Made by a program: the position numbers and the translations under genes
Notes under the pieces: generated by a model
The model's database searches: none
The model's input: the letters and a program-made list of their open reading frames with translations, nothing else
What the model was told of the DNA's origin: nothing
Shown: positions 1 to 7,512 of the stretch, piece after piece
Position numbering within the stretch: the stretch's first letter is position 1
Layout of the letters: each line of letters begins with the position of its first letter
Source of the DNA: an uncultured Bacilli bacterium
Lineage (GTDB): Bacteria; Bacillota_I; Bacilli_A; RF39; UBA660
NCBI GenBank assembly: GCA_947628725.1
Contig: CANRAQ010000020.1
Location: 1-15,908, forward strand
Direction of reading: 5' to 3'
DNA: 15,908 nt

Positions 1-386
1 ATAAACTACACTCTACTGGTTTACAAAATGCTATTAAAGCAGATGAGATGATTAAAGATTCTCATAATAAAAATAATGGTAATAATGATGAATTAGGTTT
101 TGAAAGTCCTTTTGATGATAATTCTAATACTAATGAAGTTAAGAATAGTCAAGTTGTAGGAGAAAAAGAAGAGATTAAAGAAGAACCTACTACAAGTAAC
201 ATAGAAGAAAGCAATATTGAATCTACTATTACTGAAACACCTGAAGTAAAAGAACATATCTTTAATGAAGAATTACCTAAGGTTGAAGAACCTGAAGTAA
301 ATCAAGTTGAAGAAAATCAAATTGATGAACCTAAAGAAGAAAAACATAGTATCTTTAACTTCAACAAGAAAAATATATTTAAATAA
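1..386 (+). CDS. C-terminal part of an unidentified protein with an acidic, low-complexity tail
   Basis: The reading frame is open from the left edge of the window (frame beginning at base 3) and stops with TAA at 384-386, so the start lies outside. About 127 residues are visible. The first ~16 (KLHSTGLQNAIKADEM) look folded, possibly helical. They are followed by an Asn/Asp-rich stretch and then a long Glu/Pro-rich segment with repeated EEP, EVK and VEE motifs, ending in a short basic, aromatic tail (FNFNKKNIFK). This composition suggests a disordered acidic linker carrying a C-terminal basic peptide. An internal ATG at 48 exists but has no ribosome binding site and sits inside the open frame, so it is not taken as the start. 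The gene is convergent with the pilus genes to its right. The family is not recognisable from this fragment. Confidence 0.6.
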   Translation, partial: KLHSTGLQNAIKADEMIKDSHNKNNGNNDELGFESPFDDNSNTNEVKNSQVVGEKEEIKEEPTTSNIEESNIESTITETPEVKEHIFNEELPKVEEPEVNQVEENQIDEPKEEKHSIFNFNKKNIFK

Positions 387-405
387 GCCGTTTGGCTTAT
401 TTTTT
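383..405 (+). terminator. Intrinsic terminator of the left-edge gene
   Basis: A 7-bp stem ATAAGCC/GGCTTAT (383-389 and 394-400) with a 4-nt loop is followed by six T (400-405). The stop codon of the left-edge gene lies inside the left arm. Confidence 0.8.
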
Positions 406-407
406 CA

Positions 408-434
408 TAAAAAAAACTGATTATAAAATCAGTT
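408..434 (-). terminator. Intrinsic terminator of the pilus operon
   Basis: Read on the minus strand, a 7-bp stem AACTGAT/ATCAGTT (434-428 and 421-415, loop 427-422) runs into a T tract (A run at 409-416 on the plus strand). It begins at the stop codon of the prepilin peptidase gene and faces the left-edge gene's terminator. Confidence 0.8.
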
Positions 435-1197
435 ATATTGTTAATAAATTAATTATTGTATCAAAATTTAATTTAGTCAAAACTATAAGTATTGCTGAGA
501 CCGCTAAAAATGGTCCAAATGGTACTTCATGAGATTTAGTTCTTTTAACCAATATAAGTGATATTGGTAGTCCTACTACTGCTGCTATAAATACGCTAAT
601 AATAGACATTGGAAATCCAAACATTAATCCAAAAGTGGCTAAAAGTTTAATATCTCCCCCACCCATAGATTCTTTTTTAAATATAAAATCACCAAATAGT
701 TTAATTAACAACATGAATACAAATGCCAAAACTGCATCTAATATACTTTTACCTACACCAGGTAATCCTACTATAAAATATTTAATTATTATTATAAGTA
801 TTGAAAATACTATTAGTATGCTATCAGGTATAGTCATAGTTTGATAGTCACTTATTATTATAATTAATAACATTGAAATAAATACTATCGATAATAAACA
901 TTCTAATGTAAAACCATAAACTACGAATGATAATGCAAAAGAAAGTCCACTTAAAAATTCAAAAATTGGATAAAAACATGATATTTTATCTTTGCAATTT
1001 TTACATTTACCACCTAAAAATATAAATGAAAAAATGGGGATTAATTCTAATGCACCTAATTTATGATTACATTTAGTACAATGTGAAGGAGGATATATAA
1101 GTGACTGTCCTTTAGGCACCCTATACCCTACTACATTGAAAAATGAACCAAATATTGCTCCTATTATAAAGAACAATATTATAATACTAAAATACAT
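433..1197 (-). CDS. Prepilin peptidase (type IV leader peptidase, PilD/ComC family)
   Basis: A membrane aspartic protease that cleaves the leader of type IV prepilins and pseudopilins and usually also N-methylates the new N-terminus. From the ATG at 1197 it has 254 residues, normal for the family. An N-terminal membrane segment with GSFFNVVGYRVP is followed by the zinc-type cysteine pairs C40-x2-C43 and C65-x2-C68. Two catalytic aspartates are visible: D117 in SDYQTMTIPD and D182 in the family's GxGD motif (GGGDIKLL). About seven hydrophobic segments follow the usual topology. The ATG was chosen over the TTG one codon upstream because GGGGTGA lies 7 nt before it, within the end of the preceding gene. 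That gene stops at 1202, only 4 nt away, so the two are translationally coupled. pilD or comC would fit, but the symbol depends on whether pili or competence are served. Confidence 0.93.
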   Translation of the reverse strand: MYFSIIILFFIIGAIFGSFFNVVGYRVPKGQSLIYPPSHCTKCNHKLGALELIPIFSFIFLGGKCKNCKDKISCFYPIFEFLSGLSFALSFVVYGFTLECLLSIVFISMLLIIIISDYQTMTIPDSILIVFSILIIIIKYFIVGLPGVGKSILDAVLAFVFMLLIKLFGDFIFKKESMGGGDIKLLATFGLMFGFPMSIISVFIAAVVGLPISLILVKRTKSHEVPFGPFLAVSAILIVLTKLNFDTIINLLTI

Positions 1198-1201
1198 CAA
1201 A

Positions 1202-2899
1202 TCACCCCATATTTTGAAATTGTTGATACATGTTAAACATTGGTACTATAACTGCAAGTAATATAATACCTACTGAGAAAGTTAAGAATATAATCAATAT
1301 AGGTTCTACTAATGATTTAATTCTAGAAACAGTATTCTTATGTAAACTTTGATAGTAAGTAGATACTCTTTCCATCATTTCTGCTAATTGACCAGTTTTT
1401 TCACCAGTAACTATCATTTCATACGCAGGTACTGGAAAAGCCCATTGATCTTTAAATGCTGCAGATATCTTATCACCTTTAGCTAAGTTTGTAATTGTAT
1501 CATATATCATCATTTTATAATATTCATTATTTGTAACTCTATTAAGTATCTCCATACTATCTGTTATGTGTACATTATGTGATAGTAATGAAGAAAATGT
1601 TTTAGAGAACATAGTTACTTCATTATATATTATTACATCCTTGACAACAGGTATATGCATCAATACAAATTGAACTGAAGTTCTTATAACTTTAACATTC
1701 TTATACAAATATACGAATATCAATATGAATGCAATGATACCTAATATTAACCAAATTATATTTTTTTCAAGGAAATGACTTACATTTATTACTGCTAAGG
1801 TAAATGCAGGCACTTGTGTTGAATCCATTGAATTATATATATCTACAAATTTTGGAACAACGAACATCATAACAAAAGTTACTACTGCAAGTGTAAATAT
1901 AAATACTATAGTCGGATAAGTTAAGGCACTTATCATCTCTTTTCTTGCCTCTTCAGCTTCAGTATAATAATTAACCATATCATCTAATGCTTCAGGTAAT
2001 TCACCTGTAAGTTCTGATGCTTTAACCATGTTAATTAATAATTTTGGAAATGCATTACCCCTTTTTTCCAAAGCAGAACTAAAACTTTCACCGACAGTTA
2101 AGTCATAAGTAACATCTCTTAATATATTTTTATATGTCTTTTTTTGAACTTGTCTTATCAATATATTCAATGCTTCAACAAGTGGTATACCAGATTTAAT
2201 ATATGTAGATAATTGTGTAAGTAAGAATATTAAATCCTTATTTTTAACTTTTGTTCCACTGTTTCCAACAGTACCATGTAAAGTTTGAATTAATTTACTT
2301 GTTCTAATACTATAAACTTTTAAACCTTCACCAATTAAAAATGATTGTACATCTAATCTAGAAAAAGCATCAAAATATCCTTTTACTTTTTTACCCTTTT
2401 CATTTATAGCAATATATTCCCATGTAACACGTTTACCTTTAGGATGGTCTTTTTCATCTTCTTCATCTGAAAAGTCTACAAGCATGTCCATAGTTTCGAA
2501 TGTTTTTTTGTTTCTAGCATTCTTTATTAAGGCAAAATTATCAAATCTTTTCTTTATCTTTCTTGGAATAGCTGATATAACTAGTAAAAATGAATTAATA
2601 AAATCTCCAAATTTTTTCTTTTCTACTTTAACAGTTTCATCCTTAAAATTTTGATCATTTAATTTAGTGTTTTTCTTTTCTCTTGCTTCTCTTTTCTTTT
2701 CTTTTTCTAAAGCTTTGTTTGCTCCCTTTTTCAATTTTTCAACATCGATATCTTTAGGTAAAAATAACATCCTAAATAATATTACAAATGGAAATATTAA
2801 ACCATAAATTACATATTTAATAAATCTATATATTAGAACACAAAACTTTAAGAAACCTAGAACTATTACATTCTTTTTTTTCTTTTTTTCAGTATTCAA
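1202..2899 (-). CDS. PilC/GspF-type inner-membrane platform protein with long N-terminal extension
   Basis: Polytopic platform protein on which a GspE/PilB-type ATPase assembles type IV pili or competence pseudopili. Two T2SF repeats are visible. The first begins near residue 215 (KNKDLIFLLTQLSTYIKSGIPLVEAL) with the typical SELTGELPEAL motif. The second begins near residue 415 (TMFSKTFSSLLSHNVHI) with TGEKTGQLAEMM, and three hydrophobic segments are present. The family's usual N-terminal start (YIAINEKGKKVKGYFDA, about 162-178) is preceded by ~157 extra residues: a hydrophobic stretch at 11-47, a Lys/Glu-rich segment, and an acidic patch (DFSDEEDEKD). Total length is 565 residues against roughly 400 usually. 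The start is TTG, 7 nt behind AGGTG; no better ATG is near. It heads the operon with the prepilin peptidase. No ATPase or pilin gene is adjacent here. Confidence 0.9.
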   Translation of the reverse strand: MNTEKKKKKNVIVLGFLKFCVLIYRFIKYVIYGLIFPFVILFRMLFLPKDIDVEKLKKGANKALEKEKKREAREKKNTKLNDQNFKDETVKVEKKKFGDFINSFLLVISAIPRKIKKRFDNFALIKNARNKKTFETMDMLVDFSDEEDEKDHPKGKRVTWEYIAINEKGKKVKGYFDAFSRLDVQSFLIGEGLKVYSIRTSKLIQTLHGTVGNSGTKVKNKDLIFLLTQLSTYIKSGIPLVEALNILIRQVQKKTYKNILRDVTYDLTVGESFSSALEKRGNAFPKLLINMVKASELTGELPEALDDMVNYYTEAEEARKEMISALTYPTIVFIFTLAVVTFVMMFVVPKFVDIYNSMDSTQVPAFTLAVINVSHFLEKNIIWLILGIIAFILIFVYLYKNVKVIRTSVQFVLMHIPVVKDVIIYNEVTMFSKTFSSLLSHNVHITDSMEILNRVTNNEYYKMMIYDTITNLAKGDKISAAFKDQWAFPVPAYEMIVTGEKTGQLAEMMERVSTYYQSLHKNTVSRIKSLVEPILIIFLTFSVGIILLAVIVPMFNMYQQFQNMG

Positions 2900-2939
2900 A
2901 TATAAACACCTGCCAATCTTCTTACTCTCATATAATAAA

Positions 2940-2970
2940 ATTATAACATATTTTTTTAAATATTAAAACT
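2940..2970 (-). promoter_or_regulatory. Likely promoter of the pilus operon
   Basis: On the minus strand a perfect -10 TATAAT occupies 2945-2940, about 40 nt upstream of the TTG start of the PilC-like gene. The -35 region (TTTTAA, about 17 nt further upstream) is poor. Confidence 0.45.
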
Positions 2971-2992
2971 TTTTTTAGCAATTTCATATAAT
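2963..2992 (+). promoter_or_regulatory. Likely promoter of the YqfQ-like gene
   Basis: A perfect -10 TATAAT lies at 2987-2992, with TTAAAA at 2963-2968 as a weak -35 (18-nt spacer). It overlaps the oppositely directed promoter of the pilus operon. A strong AGGAGG ribosome binding site follows at 3011-3016. Confidence 0.45.
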
Positions 2993-3021
2993 ATTTTAGA
3001 AATATTAATTAGGAGGATAAC

Positions 3022-3375
3022 ATGAATTTTTATAATCCCTATTTTTACGCTATTCCAAATGTGGCAGCAGCCCCAAGAGTTGGACTATTTAGTAGACTTT
3101 TTGGTGGAACTGGTATAACACTAAGTGGTATATTAAATGGTACTCAAAGAGCTTTAAATTTTGCTAATCAAGCAATTCCACTTGTGAAGCAAGTAAAACC
3201 TATGATAGGTAATGCTAAAACTATGTTTAAAGTTATGAATGAATTTAAGAAAGTTGATGCCCCTAAAACTAGAAAATATGATACATCAAATAAAAATGTA
3301 GTTTCTAATAGTTCAAATGAAATTGATAATACTGAATATGTAAGTTATGATAATGGTCCAACTTTTTTTGCATAG
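3022..3375 (+). CDS. Small YqfQ-like (VrrA-like) protein
   Basis: A 117-residue protein of unknown biochemical role. It starts at ATG 3022, 5 nt behind AGGAGG. The N-terminus (MNFYNPYFYAIPN) is aromatic- and proline-containing, then comes a Gly/Phe-rich patch (GLFSRLFGGTGITL). A helical core follows: SGILNGTQRALNFANQAIPLVKQVKPMIGN, about 36-65. The C-terminus is polar. This order resembles the YqfQ-like family of Bacilli, whose core reads like NTQK-L---QQ--P---QYGPM. In Bacillus, yqfQ lies a few genes from sigA and the trmK homologue yqfN; the neighbourhood here is the same, which supports the assignment. There is no signal peptide. Recognition is from memory of the family pattern and is moderate. 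Confidence 0.6.
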   Translation: MNFYNPYFYAIPNVAAAPRVGLFSRLFGGTGITLSGILNGTQRALNFANQAIPLVKQVKPMIGNAKTMFKVMNEFKKVDAPKTRKYDTSNKNVVSNSSNEIDNTEYVSYDNGPTFFA

Positions 3376-3379
3376 AAAA

Positions 3380-3402
3380 AGTAGCTAAGCTACTCTTTTT
3401 TT
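3380..3402. terminator. Bidirectional terminator between the YqfQ-like gene and trmK
   Basis: A 6-bp stem AGTAGC/GCTACT (3380-3385, 3389-3394) with a 3-nt loop is followed by C and a T run (3396-3402) on the plus strand. An A run (3376-3380) on its left gives a T run for minus-strand transcripts, so it can end both converging genes. Confidence 0.75.
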
Positions 3403-3415
3403 AATATAAATTAAT

Positions 3416-4057
3416 CTATTTAAATTTAACAAATTTAAGTACAAATATTTTAAAACTGTATTTAAGTTTTAATAATATTTTTTTATTTGATATATTATGT
3501 TTAATTTTTTTATATTTTTCTATTAAATATTTTCTATACTCTGTATTATTTTTAAGCATTGGACCTAAAATATAATCTACATCTTTATAATTACTAGTTC
3601 CTTTAATGAATTTGATTATTATATAAGGTCTATTTCTATCAAATAAAAATATTTCACTATCTATATAATAACCTAATTCTATAACTTTTCTTCTTAATAA
3701 TTCTATATCATTATTAGATGAAATAATTAATGTATTACTTAATTTATTAGTATGCAATATTTCAAGTATAGTATGGGTTCCAAGACCACTTATTACTATA
3801 TTATCTTCGTCATTAACATCAATATCATTTAATCCAACAGTAAGTTTAGTTTTTATTTTTCTAGTTAACTTATATTTACTTATATTTTTTTTTGCCATCT
3901 TTAAGGCATTTTCATTTATATCACACGCTAAACACTTATTATCATTATTAAGTGTTAGATATATATCTAAAAGAGCATGATCACACCCAACATCAATAAC
4001 TCTAGTTCCAACATCTACTAAAGTTGCAACTGCTTCTAATCTTTTTGATAAATTCAT
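3416..4057 (-). CDS. trmK: tRNA (adenine-N1)-methyltransferase TrmK family
   Basis: SAM-dependent Rossmann-fold methyltransferase expected to methylate N1 of A22 in tRNA. It has 213 residues. The N-terminus NLSKRLEAVATLV is family-typical. The SAM motif reads VIDVGCDHALLDIYL (20-34), followed by the acidic motif ACDINENAL (44-52). ISGLGTHTI (89-97) takes the place of the GMGG motif usual here. SSNNDIELLRRKVIELGY corresponds to the family segment that normally begins QPN. The C-terminal ~60 residues are Lys/Ile-rich and helical. The ATG shares one base with the rpoD stop (TAATG) and has GGGTGA just upstream, so translation is coupled. An rpoD-trmK neighbourhood is conserved in Bacilli. The altered GMGG and QPN motifs are noted, but the overall pattern still fits. 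Confidence 0.85.
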   Translation of the reverse strand: MNLSKRLEAVATLVDVGTRVIDVGCDHALLDIYLTLNNDNKCLACDINENALKMAKKNISKYKLTRKIKTKLTVGLNDIDVNDEDNIVISGLGTHTILEILHTNKLSNTLIISSNNDIELLRRKVIELGYYIDSEIFLFDRNRPYIIIKFIKGTSNYKDVDYILGPMLKNNTEYRKYLIEKYKKIKHNISNKKILLKLKYSFKIFVLKFVKFK

Positions 4058-5139
4058 TAGTCACCCATATAATCTCTTAATTTTCTAGAACGTGATGGGT
4101 GTCTTAATTTACGAAGTGCTTTAGCCTCAATCTGACGTATTCTTTCCCTAGTTACACCAAACATTTGACCAACTTCTTCAAGTGTTCTAGGTTTTCCATC
4201 TTCAAGACCAAATCTAAGTCTAATTACTTTTTCTTCTCTTTCAGTAAGAGTTTCTAGAACTTGGCTTATTTCATCCTTAAGCATTTCGTTAGTAGCGAAT
4301 TCTTCTGGGCTTAAATTTCTTTCATCTTTTATAAAGTCACCTAAATGTGAATCATCTTCTTCTCCAATAGGTGTTTCCAAACTTACTGGATCCTGACTTA
4401 TCTTATATATTTCACGAACTTTTTCTACATTAGTTCCCATCTTTTTAGCCAACTCTTCTTCTGTTGGTTCACGATTTAGTTCAAGAGTTAATTGTCTTTG
4501 AATACGAGCAAGTTTATTTATAGTTTCTACCATATGAACTGGAACACGTATAGTTCTGGCTTGATCTGCTATTGCACGAGTTATAGCTTGTCTAATCCAC
4601 CATGTAGCGTATGTTGAAAATTTATAACCTTTTGTAACATCAAATTTATCTACGGCCTTCATAAGCCCAATATTTCCCTCTTGAATCAAGTCAAGGAATA
4701 ACATACCTCTACCAACATAACGCTTTGCTATACTTACAACTAGACGTAAATTAGCCTCAGCAAGTATATTTTTTGCCTCTTCATCACCATCAGTTATTCT
4801 ATCTGCTAAAATTCCTTCTTCTTCTAATGATAAAAGTTTTATTTGACCTATTTCTTTCAAATACATTCTAACAGGGTCATTTATAGTTAAATCCTTGGTA
4901 AGTGCATTATCGTCAAGTAAAATTTTTGCGCTTGAGTTTTCATCATCTTCTTCACCCTCAGATATAATGGCAATATTATTTTCATTAAATGCATTATATA
5001 ATTCATCTAGACTATCTGCATCTAAATCTAATCCCTTTAATGAAGTTGCTAACTCTTCATAAGTTATAAATCCCTTTTCTTTACCATTTTTTACTAATTC
5101 ACTTTTTCTTTCTTCAAATGTTTTTATTTCATCTATCAT
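4057..5139 (-). CDS. rpoD: RNA polymerase primary sigma factor (sigma-70/SigA)
   Basis: Housekeeping sigma factor directing RNA polymerase to -10/-35 promoters. It has 360 residues from the ATG at 5139, which has GGAG 8 nt upstream; a more upstream in-frame ATG at 5166 lies deeper in dnaG and lacks such a site. A region 1.1-like N-terminus (about 1-75, acidic end EGEEDDE) precedes region 1.2 (DPVRMYLKEIG, 88-98). Region 2 follows (ANLRLVVSIAKRYVGRGM through KFSTYATWWIRQAITRAI, 129-190), with the -10 recognition helix. Region 3 comes next, then region 4 (TLEEVGQMFGVTRERIRQIEAKALRKLR, 319-346) for -35 recognition. The first 11 bp overlap the end of dnaG. The operon order dnaG-rpoD-trmK is a variant of the Gram-positive macromolecular-synthesis operon. 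No rpsU or cccA is present. Confidence 0.97.
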   Translation of the reverse strand: MIDEIKTFEERKSELVKNGKEKGFITYEELATSLKGLDLDADSLDELYNAFNENNIAIISEGEEDDENSSAKILLDDNALTKDLTINDPVRMYLKEIGQIKLLSLEEEGILADRITDGDEEAKNILAEANLRLVVSIAKRYVGRGMLFLDLIQEGNIGLMKAVDKFDVTKGYKFSTYATWWIRQAITRAIADQARTIRVPVHMVETINKLARIQRQLTLELNREPTEEELAKKMGTNVEKVREIYKISQDPVSLETPIGEEDDSHLGDFIKDERNLSPEEFATNEMLKDEISQVLETLTEREEKVIRLRFGLEDGKPRTLEEVGQMFGVTRERIRQIEAKALRKLRHPSRSRKLRDYMGD

Positions 5140-6865
5140 ATTCTTCACTCCTTTTTTTGATTTCAAGAGCCTTGTTTGCTAACTCTAACTTCTTCTTATA
5201 ATCAGTTTCGTTTTTAATTTTATTTTTATATACATTAGATTGTTCTTTTTCGTTATATTCTTTTATATTATTTAAATAATCTTCTATTTCATCTTTATTT
5301 ATTTCATCAGATAAATTTAAAGACATAACCTCTCCTACAGCATTAATTGATTCAGTATCATCTTTTAAGTAAGTTATAAAATCTGCAACATTTATATATT
5401 CATTATCTTTATAAAATAAATCTATCTGAAACGCTAAATGTCTATACTTATCTATAGGTATATGAGTAATTTTCTTCTCATACATCTTTATTACATCTAC
5501 ACTTTGTAACATATAATAAATTAAATACATTTGTGATTTAATATATTTATTTCCTTTAATAGTTAAAGTATCTTTTACCTCTACTTTTAAAGTATTTTTA
5601 TTTTTAAGTTTTTTCTTTATTATATCTACATCTACTTTAGTTTCTTCACTTAATTTATTTATACTTACTTCTTTTAATATCTCATCATCTATATTATCAA
5701 TTTCATTTATCATATTATTTATGTAATTAGATAAATCTAAAGTGTTACTTAAATCATACTTACTCTTTAATAATGATTCTTTAAATTCAATTATATTCAT
5801 AGAATTTTTAATTTTATTTATAAATTTATCTTTTCCATTTTTTAATATATATTCATCAGGGTCACTATTATCTTCAAGTCTCACTATTCTTGGTGTTATA
5901 CCTAGTTTACCTAATTCAACTATTGCGCCTTTTGTAGCCTTTAATCCTGCATCATCACCATCAAAGCACAATACTACATTACTTGATAGTTTTCTAATTA
6001 ACATTGCTTGATCTTTACTAAAAGCTGTACCTAGTGCGGCAACACAATTTTTTATTCCTGCTTGATATGACCTTATTACATCCATAGGGCCTTCCATAAT
6101 TATAACTTCTTTTAATTTTCTGCATTCATCTTTTGCTCTATGGTAGTTATATAATAATTCTCTTTTCTTAAATATATCAGTTTCTTTACTGTTTACATAT
6201 TTATTTTCTTTTTCACCATTATATACTCTACCATTGAATCCTATAACATTACCATTTAAGTCATATAAAGGAAACATTATCCTATTTCTATATACATCAT
6301 GTAGTTCATATTCACTTTCATTTACTAAACCACTTCTTATAAGTAATTCATCACTATAATTTTTAGATTTAAGTAATTTAGTTAATGTATCTTTTTCATT
6401 TAATGATAATCCTATATCAAATTCTTTAATTGTTGCATCATCTAAATTTCTAGAATTTAAATATTGTCTAGCTTTTTCACCATATTTTGTATTAATGTTA
6501 TTTTGATAAAACTTATTACTTAAACTATAAATATCATATAATTCCTGATATTTATTTTTACTTCTAGCTTGTCCAATATCAATACTTATACCTGCCATAT
6601 CAGCGCATTTTTTAACTGCTTCTAAAAATGATATATTTTCATAATCTTGTACAAATTTAAATACAGATCCAGTAGCTCCACAAGAAAAGCAAGTATATAT
6701 TTGTTTTTCTCTAGATACACTCATACTTGGTGAATGATCATCATGAAATGGACATACACCAAAATAATTTTTACCTTTATTAGTTAAAGGTAAATAATTT
6801 GATATTACTTCTACTATATCTAAATTATTTCTTATCTCACTTAATGTACTATTTTCAATCTTCAT
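5129..6865 (-). CDS. dnaG: DNA primase DnaG
   Basis: Synthesises RNA primers at the replication fork with DnaB helicase. It has 578 residues from the ATG at 6865. The frame stays open 24 codons further upstream, to 6937, but that stretch (MLKKKGNLNFL...) has no family resemblance, whereas MKIENSTLSEIRNNLDIVEVI is the normal primase N-terminus. The CHC2 zinc ribbon is C38, H41, C59, C62. The catalytic TOPRIM domain shows E258 in MEGPMDVIRSYQAG and the acidic cluster DGDD (302-305), with the RNR basic segment (VYRNRIMFPL) before it. A less conserved, Lys/Asn-rich helicase-interaction region fills 380-578. The ribosome binding site is weak (GGGATGTGG just upstream). It is first in the dnaG-rpoD-trmK operon and overlaps rpoD by 11 bp. 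Confidence 0.97.
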   Translation of the reverse strand: MKIENSTLSEIRNNLDIVEVISNYLPLTNKGKNYFGVCPFHDDHSPSMSVSREKQIYTCFSCGATGSVFKFVQDYENISFLEAVKKCADMAGISIDIGQARSKNKYQELYDIYSLSNKFYQNNINTKYGEKARQYLNSRNLDDATIKEFDIGLSLNEKDTLTKLLKSKNYSDELLIRSGLVNESEYELHDVYRNRIMFPLYDLNGNVIGFNGRVYNGEKENKYVNSKETDIFKKRELLYNYHRAKDECRKLKEVIIMEGPMDVIRSYQAGIKNCVAALGTAFSKDQAMLIRKLSSNVVLCFDGDDAGLKATKGAIVELGKLGITPRIVRLEDNSDPDEYILKNGKDKFINKIKNSMNIIEFKESLLKSKYDLSNTLDLSNYINNMINEIDNIDDEILKEVSINKLSEETKVDVDIIKKKLKNKNTLKVEVKDTLTIKGNKYIKSQMYLIYYMLQSVDVIKMYEKKITHIPIDKYRHLAFQIDLFYKDNEYINVADFITYLKDDTESINAVGEVMSLNLSDEINKDEIEDYLNNIKEYNEKEQSNVYKNKIKNETDYKKKLELANKALEIKKRSEEYDR

Positions 6866-6887
6866 AATACCACATCCCAAAATGCAC

Positions 6888-6916
6888 CTATAATTAACAA
6901 ACGACAAAAAATTCAA
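6888..6916 (-). promoter_or_regulatory. Possible promoter of the dnaG operon
   Basis: On the minus strand TTGAAT (6916-6911) and TTATAG (6893-6888) are separated by 17 nt, and the -10 lies about 22 nt before the dnaG start. Both hexamers are imperfect. Confidence 0.35.
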
Positions 6917-6949
6917 ATTTCCTTTTTTTTTGAGCATTTTTTTAAAAAA

Positions 6950-6987
6950 ATTTAAAAAAAATACGCATTTTTGTAAAAATTGCGTAT
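6950..6987 (-). terminator. Intrinsic terminator of the 7019-7450 gene
   Basis: On the minus strand a stem ATACGCA/TGCGTAT (6987-6981 and 6967-6961) extends inward through an A5/T5 pairing with one bulged base. It is followed by seven T (plus-strand A run 6954-6960). It lies about 30 nt past the stop codon. Confidence 0.85.
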
Positions 6988-7018
6988 AAAATGTTCAAAA
7001 ATATATAAATTTTATAAA

Positions 7019-7450
7019 TTATTTTTCCCTTTTTATAAGTAATTTTTCAATAATTTCATCTGAAGTTTTTTCCATAAATTCATCTGATAATCTTATATAT
7101 CCTAATTCATCTAAATTATTCATATATTTTTCAGCACTTTTAGAATAATTATCACAAACAAATATAATTTCAGAAAGTGGTTTTAAATATATTTCACCAA
7201 TCTTAGATGGATTATTTATAAATATATATTCAGTTATATTTATTGAATGTTTCTCAAAGTCATCATACATATAATCTTCAATAGCAGTATATCCAAAACC
7301 TAAAATTGATTTTTTAGAAATATCTGTAACTTCCTTAATTATTCTTTTTTTATCTTTTAAAAATTGTTGCTTGGATGCACATTCATAAGACATATTACTA
7401 ATACCAACAATATTTTTATTTTCTAATACTTTAATCTGTGACATAATCAT
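7019..7450 (-). CDS. Unidentified 143-residue protein
   Basis: The ATG at 7450 follows AGGAG by 5 nt, and a strong promoter and a clear terminator frame it as a single-gene transcript. It is soluble, with no signal peptide or membrane segment. The sequence reads as alternating strands and helices: a strand-like start (IKVLENKNIVGISN), a charged helix (FLKDKKRIIKEVTDISKK), a central segment with GFGYTAIEDYMYDDFEKH, another strand (ITEYIFINN), EIIFVCDNYSKSAEKYMNNLDELGY, then a C-terminal helix (DEIIEKLLIKREK). The alternation faintly recalls GyrI/BmrR-type effector-binding domains, but I cannot point to a diagnostic motif, so no function is given. Its promoter carries a dyad that could be an autoregulatory operator. 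Confidence 0.75.
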   Translation of the reverse strand: MIMSQIKVLENKNIVGISNMSYECASKQQFLKDKKRIIKEVTDISKKSILGFGYTAIEDYMYDDFEKHSINITEYIFINNPSKIGEIYLKPLSEIIFVCDNYSKSAEKYMNNLDELGYIRLSDEFMEKTSDEIIEKLLIKREK

Positions 7451-7472
7451 CTAGTCTCCTCTTTGATTAAAT

Positions 7473-7501
7473 ATATTATAACAAATACACTTATTTGTCA
7501 A
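7473..7501 (-). promoter_or_regulatory. Promoter with an internal dyad (operator-like) for the 7019-7450 gene
   Basis: On the minus strand a perfect -35 TTGACA (7501-7496) faces TATAAT at 7480-7475 (15-nt spacer) or TAATAT at 7478-7473 (17-nt spacer). A perfect inverted repeat ACAAATA-N4-TATTTGT (7481-7498) fills the spacer and touches the -35, the usual position for a repressor site. Confidence 0.7.
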
Positions 7502-7512
7502 TAATTATATCA

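Noticed and set aside
635..844. Plus-strand open frame inside the prepilin peptidase gene
   Set aside because: Antisense shadow with no ribosome binding site or recognisable protein pattern.
5140..5166. rpoD start at 5166
   Set aside because: It would overlap dnaG by 38 bp without a ribosome binding site; the ATG at 5139 has GGAG at proper spacing.
5742..6011. Plus-strand open frame inside dnaG
   Set aside because: Antisense shadow of the primase coding sequence.
6866..6937. Longer dnaG start at 6937
   Set aside because: The added 24 residues do not resemble primase, lie across the likely promoter, and the ATG at 6865 gives the normal N-terminus.
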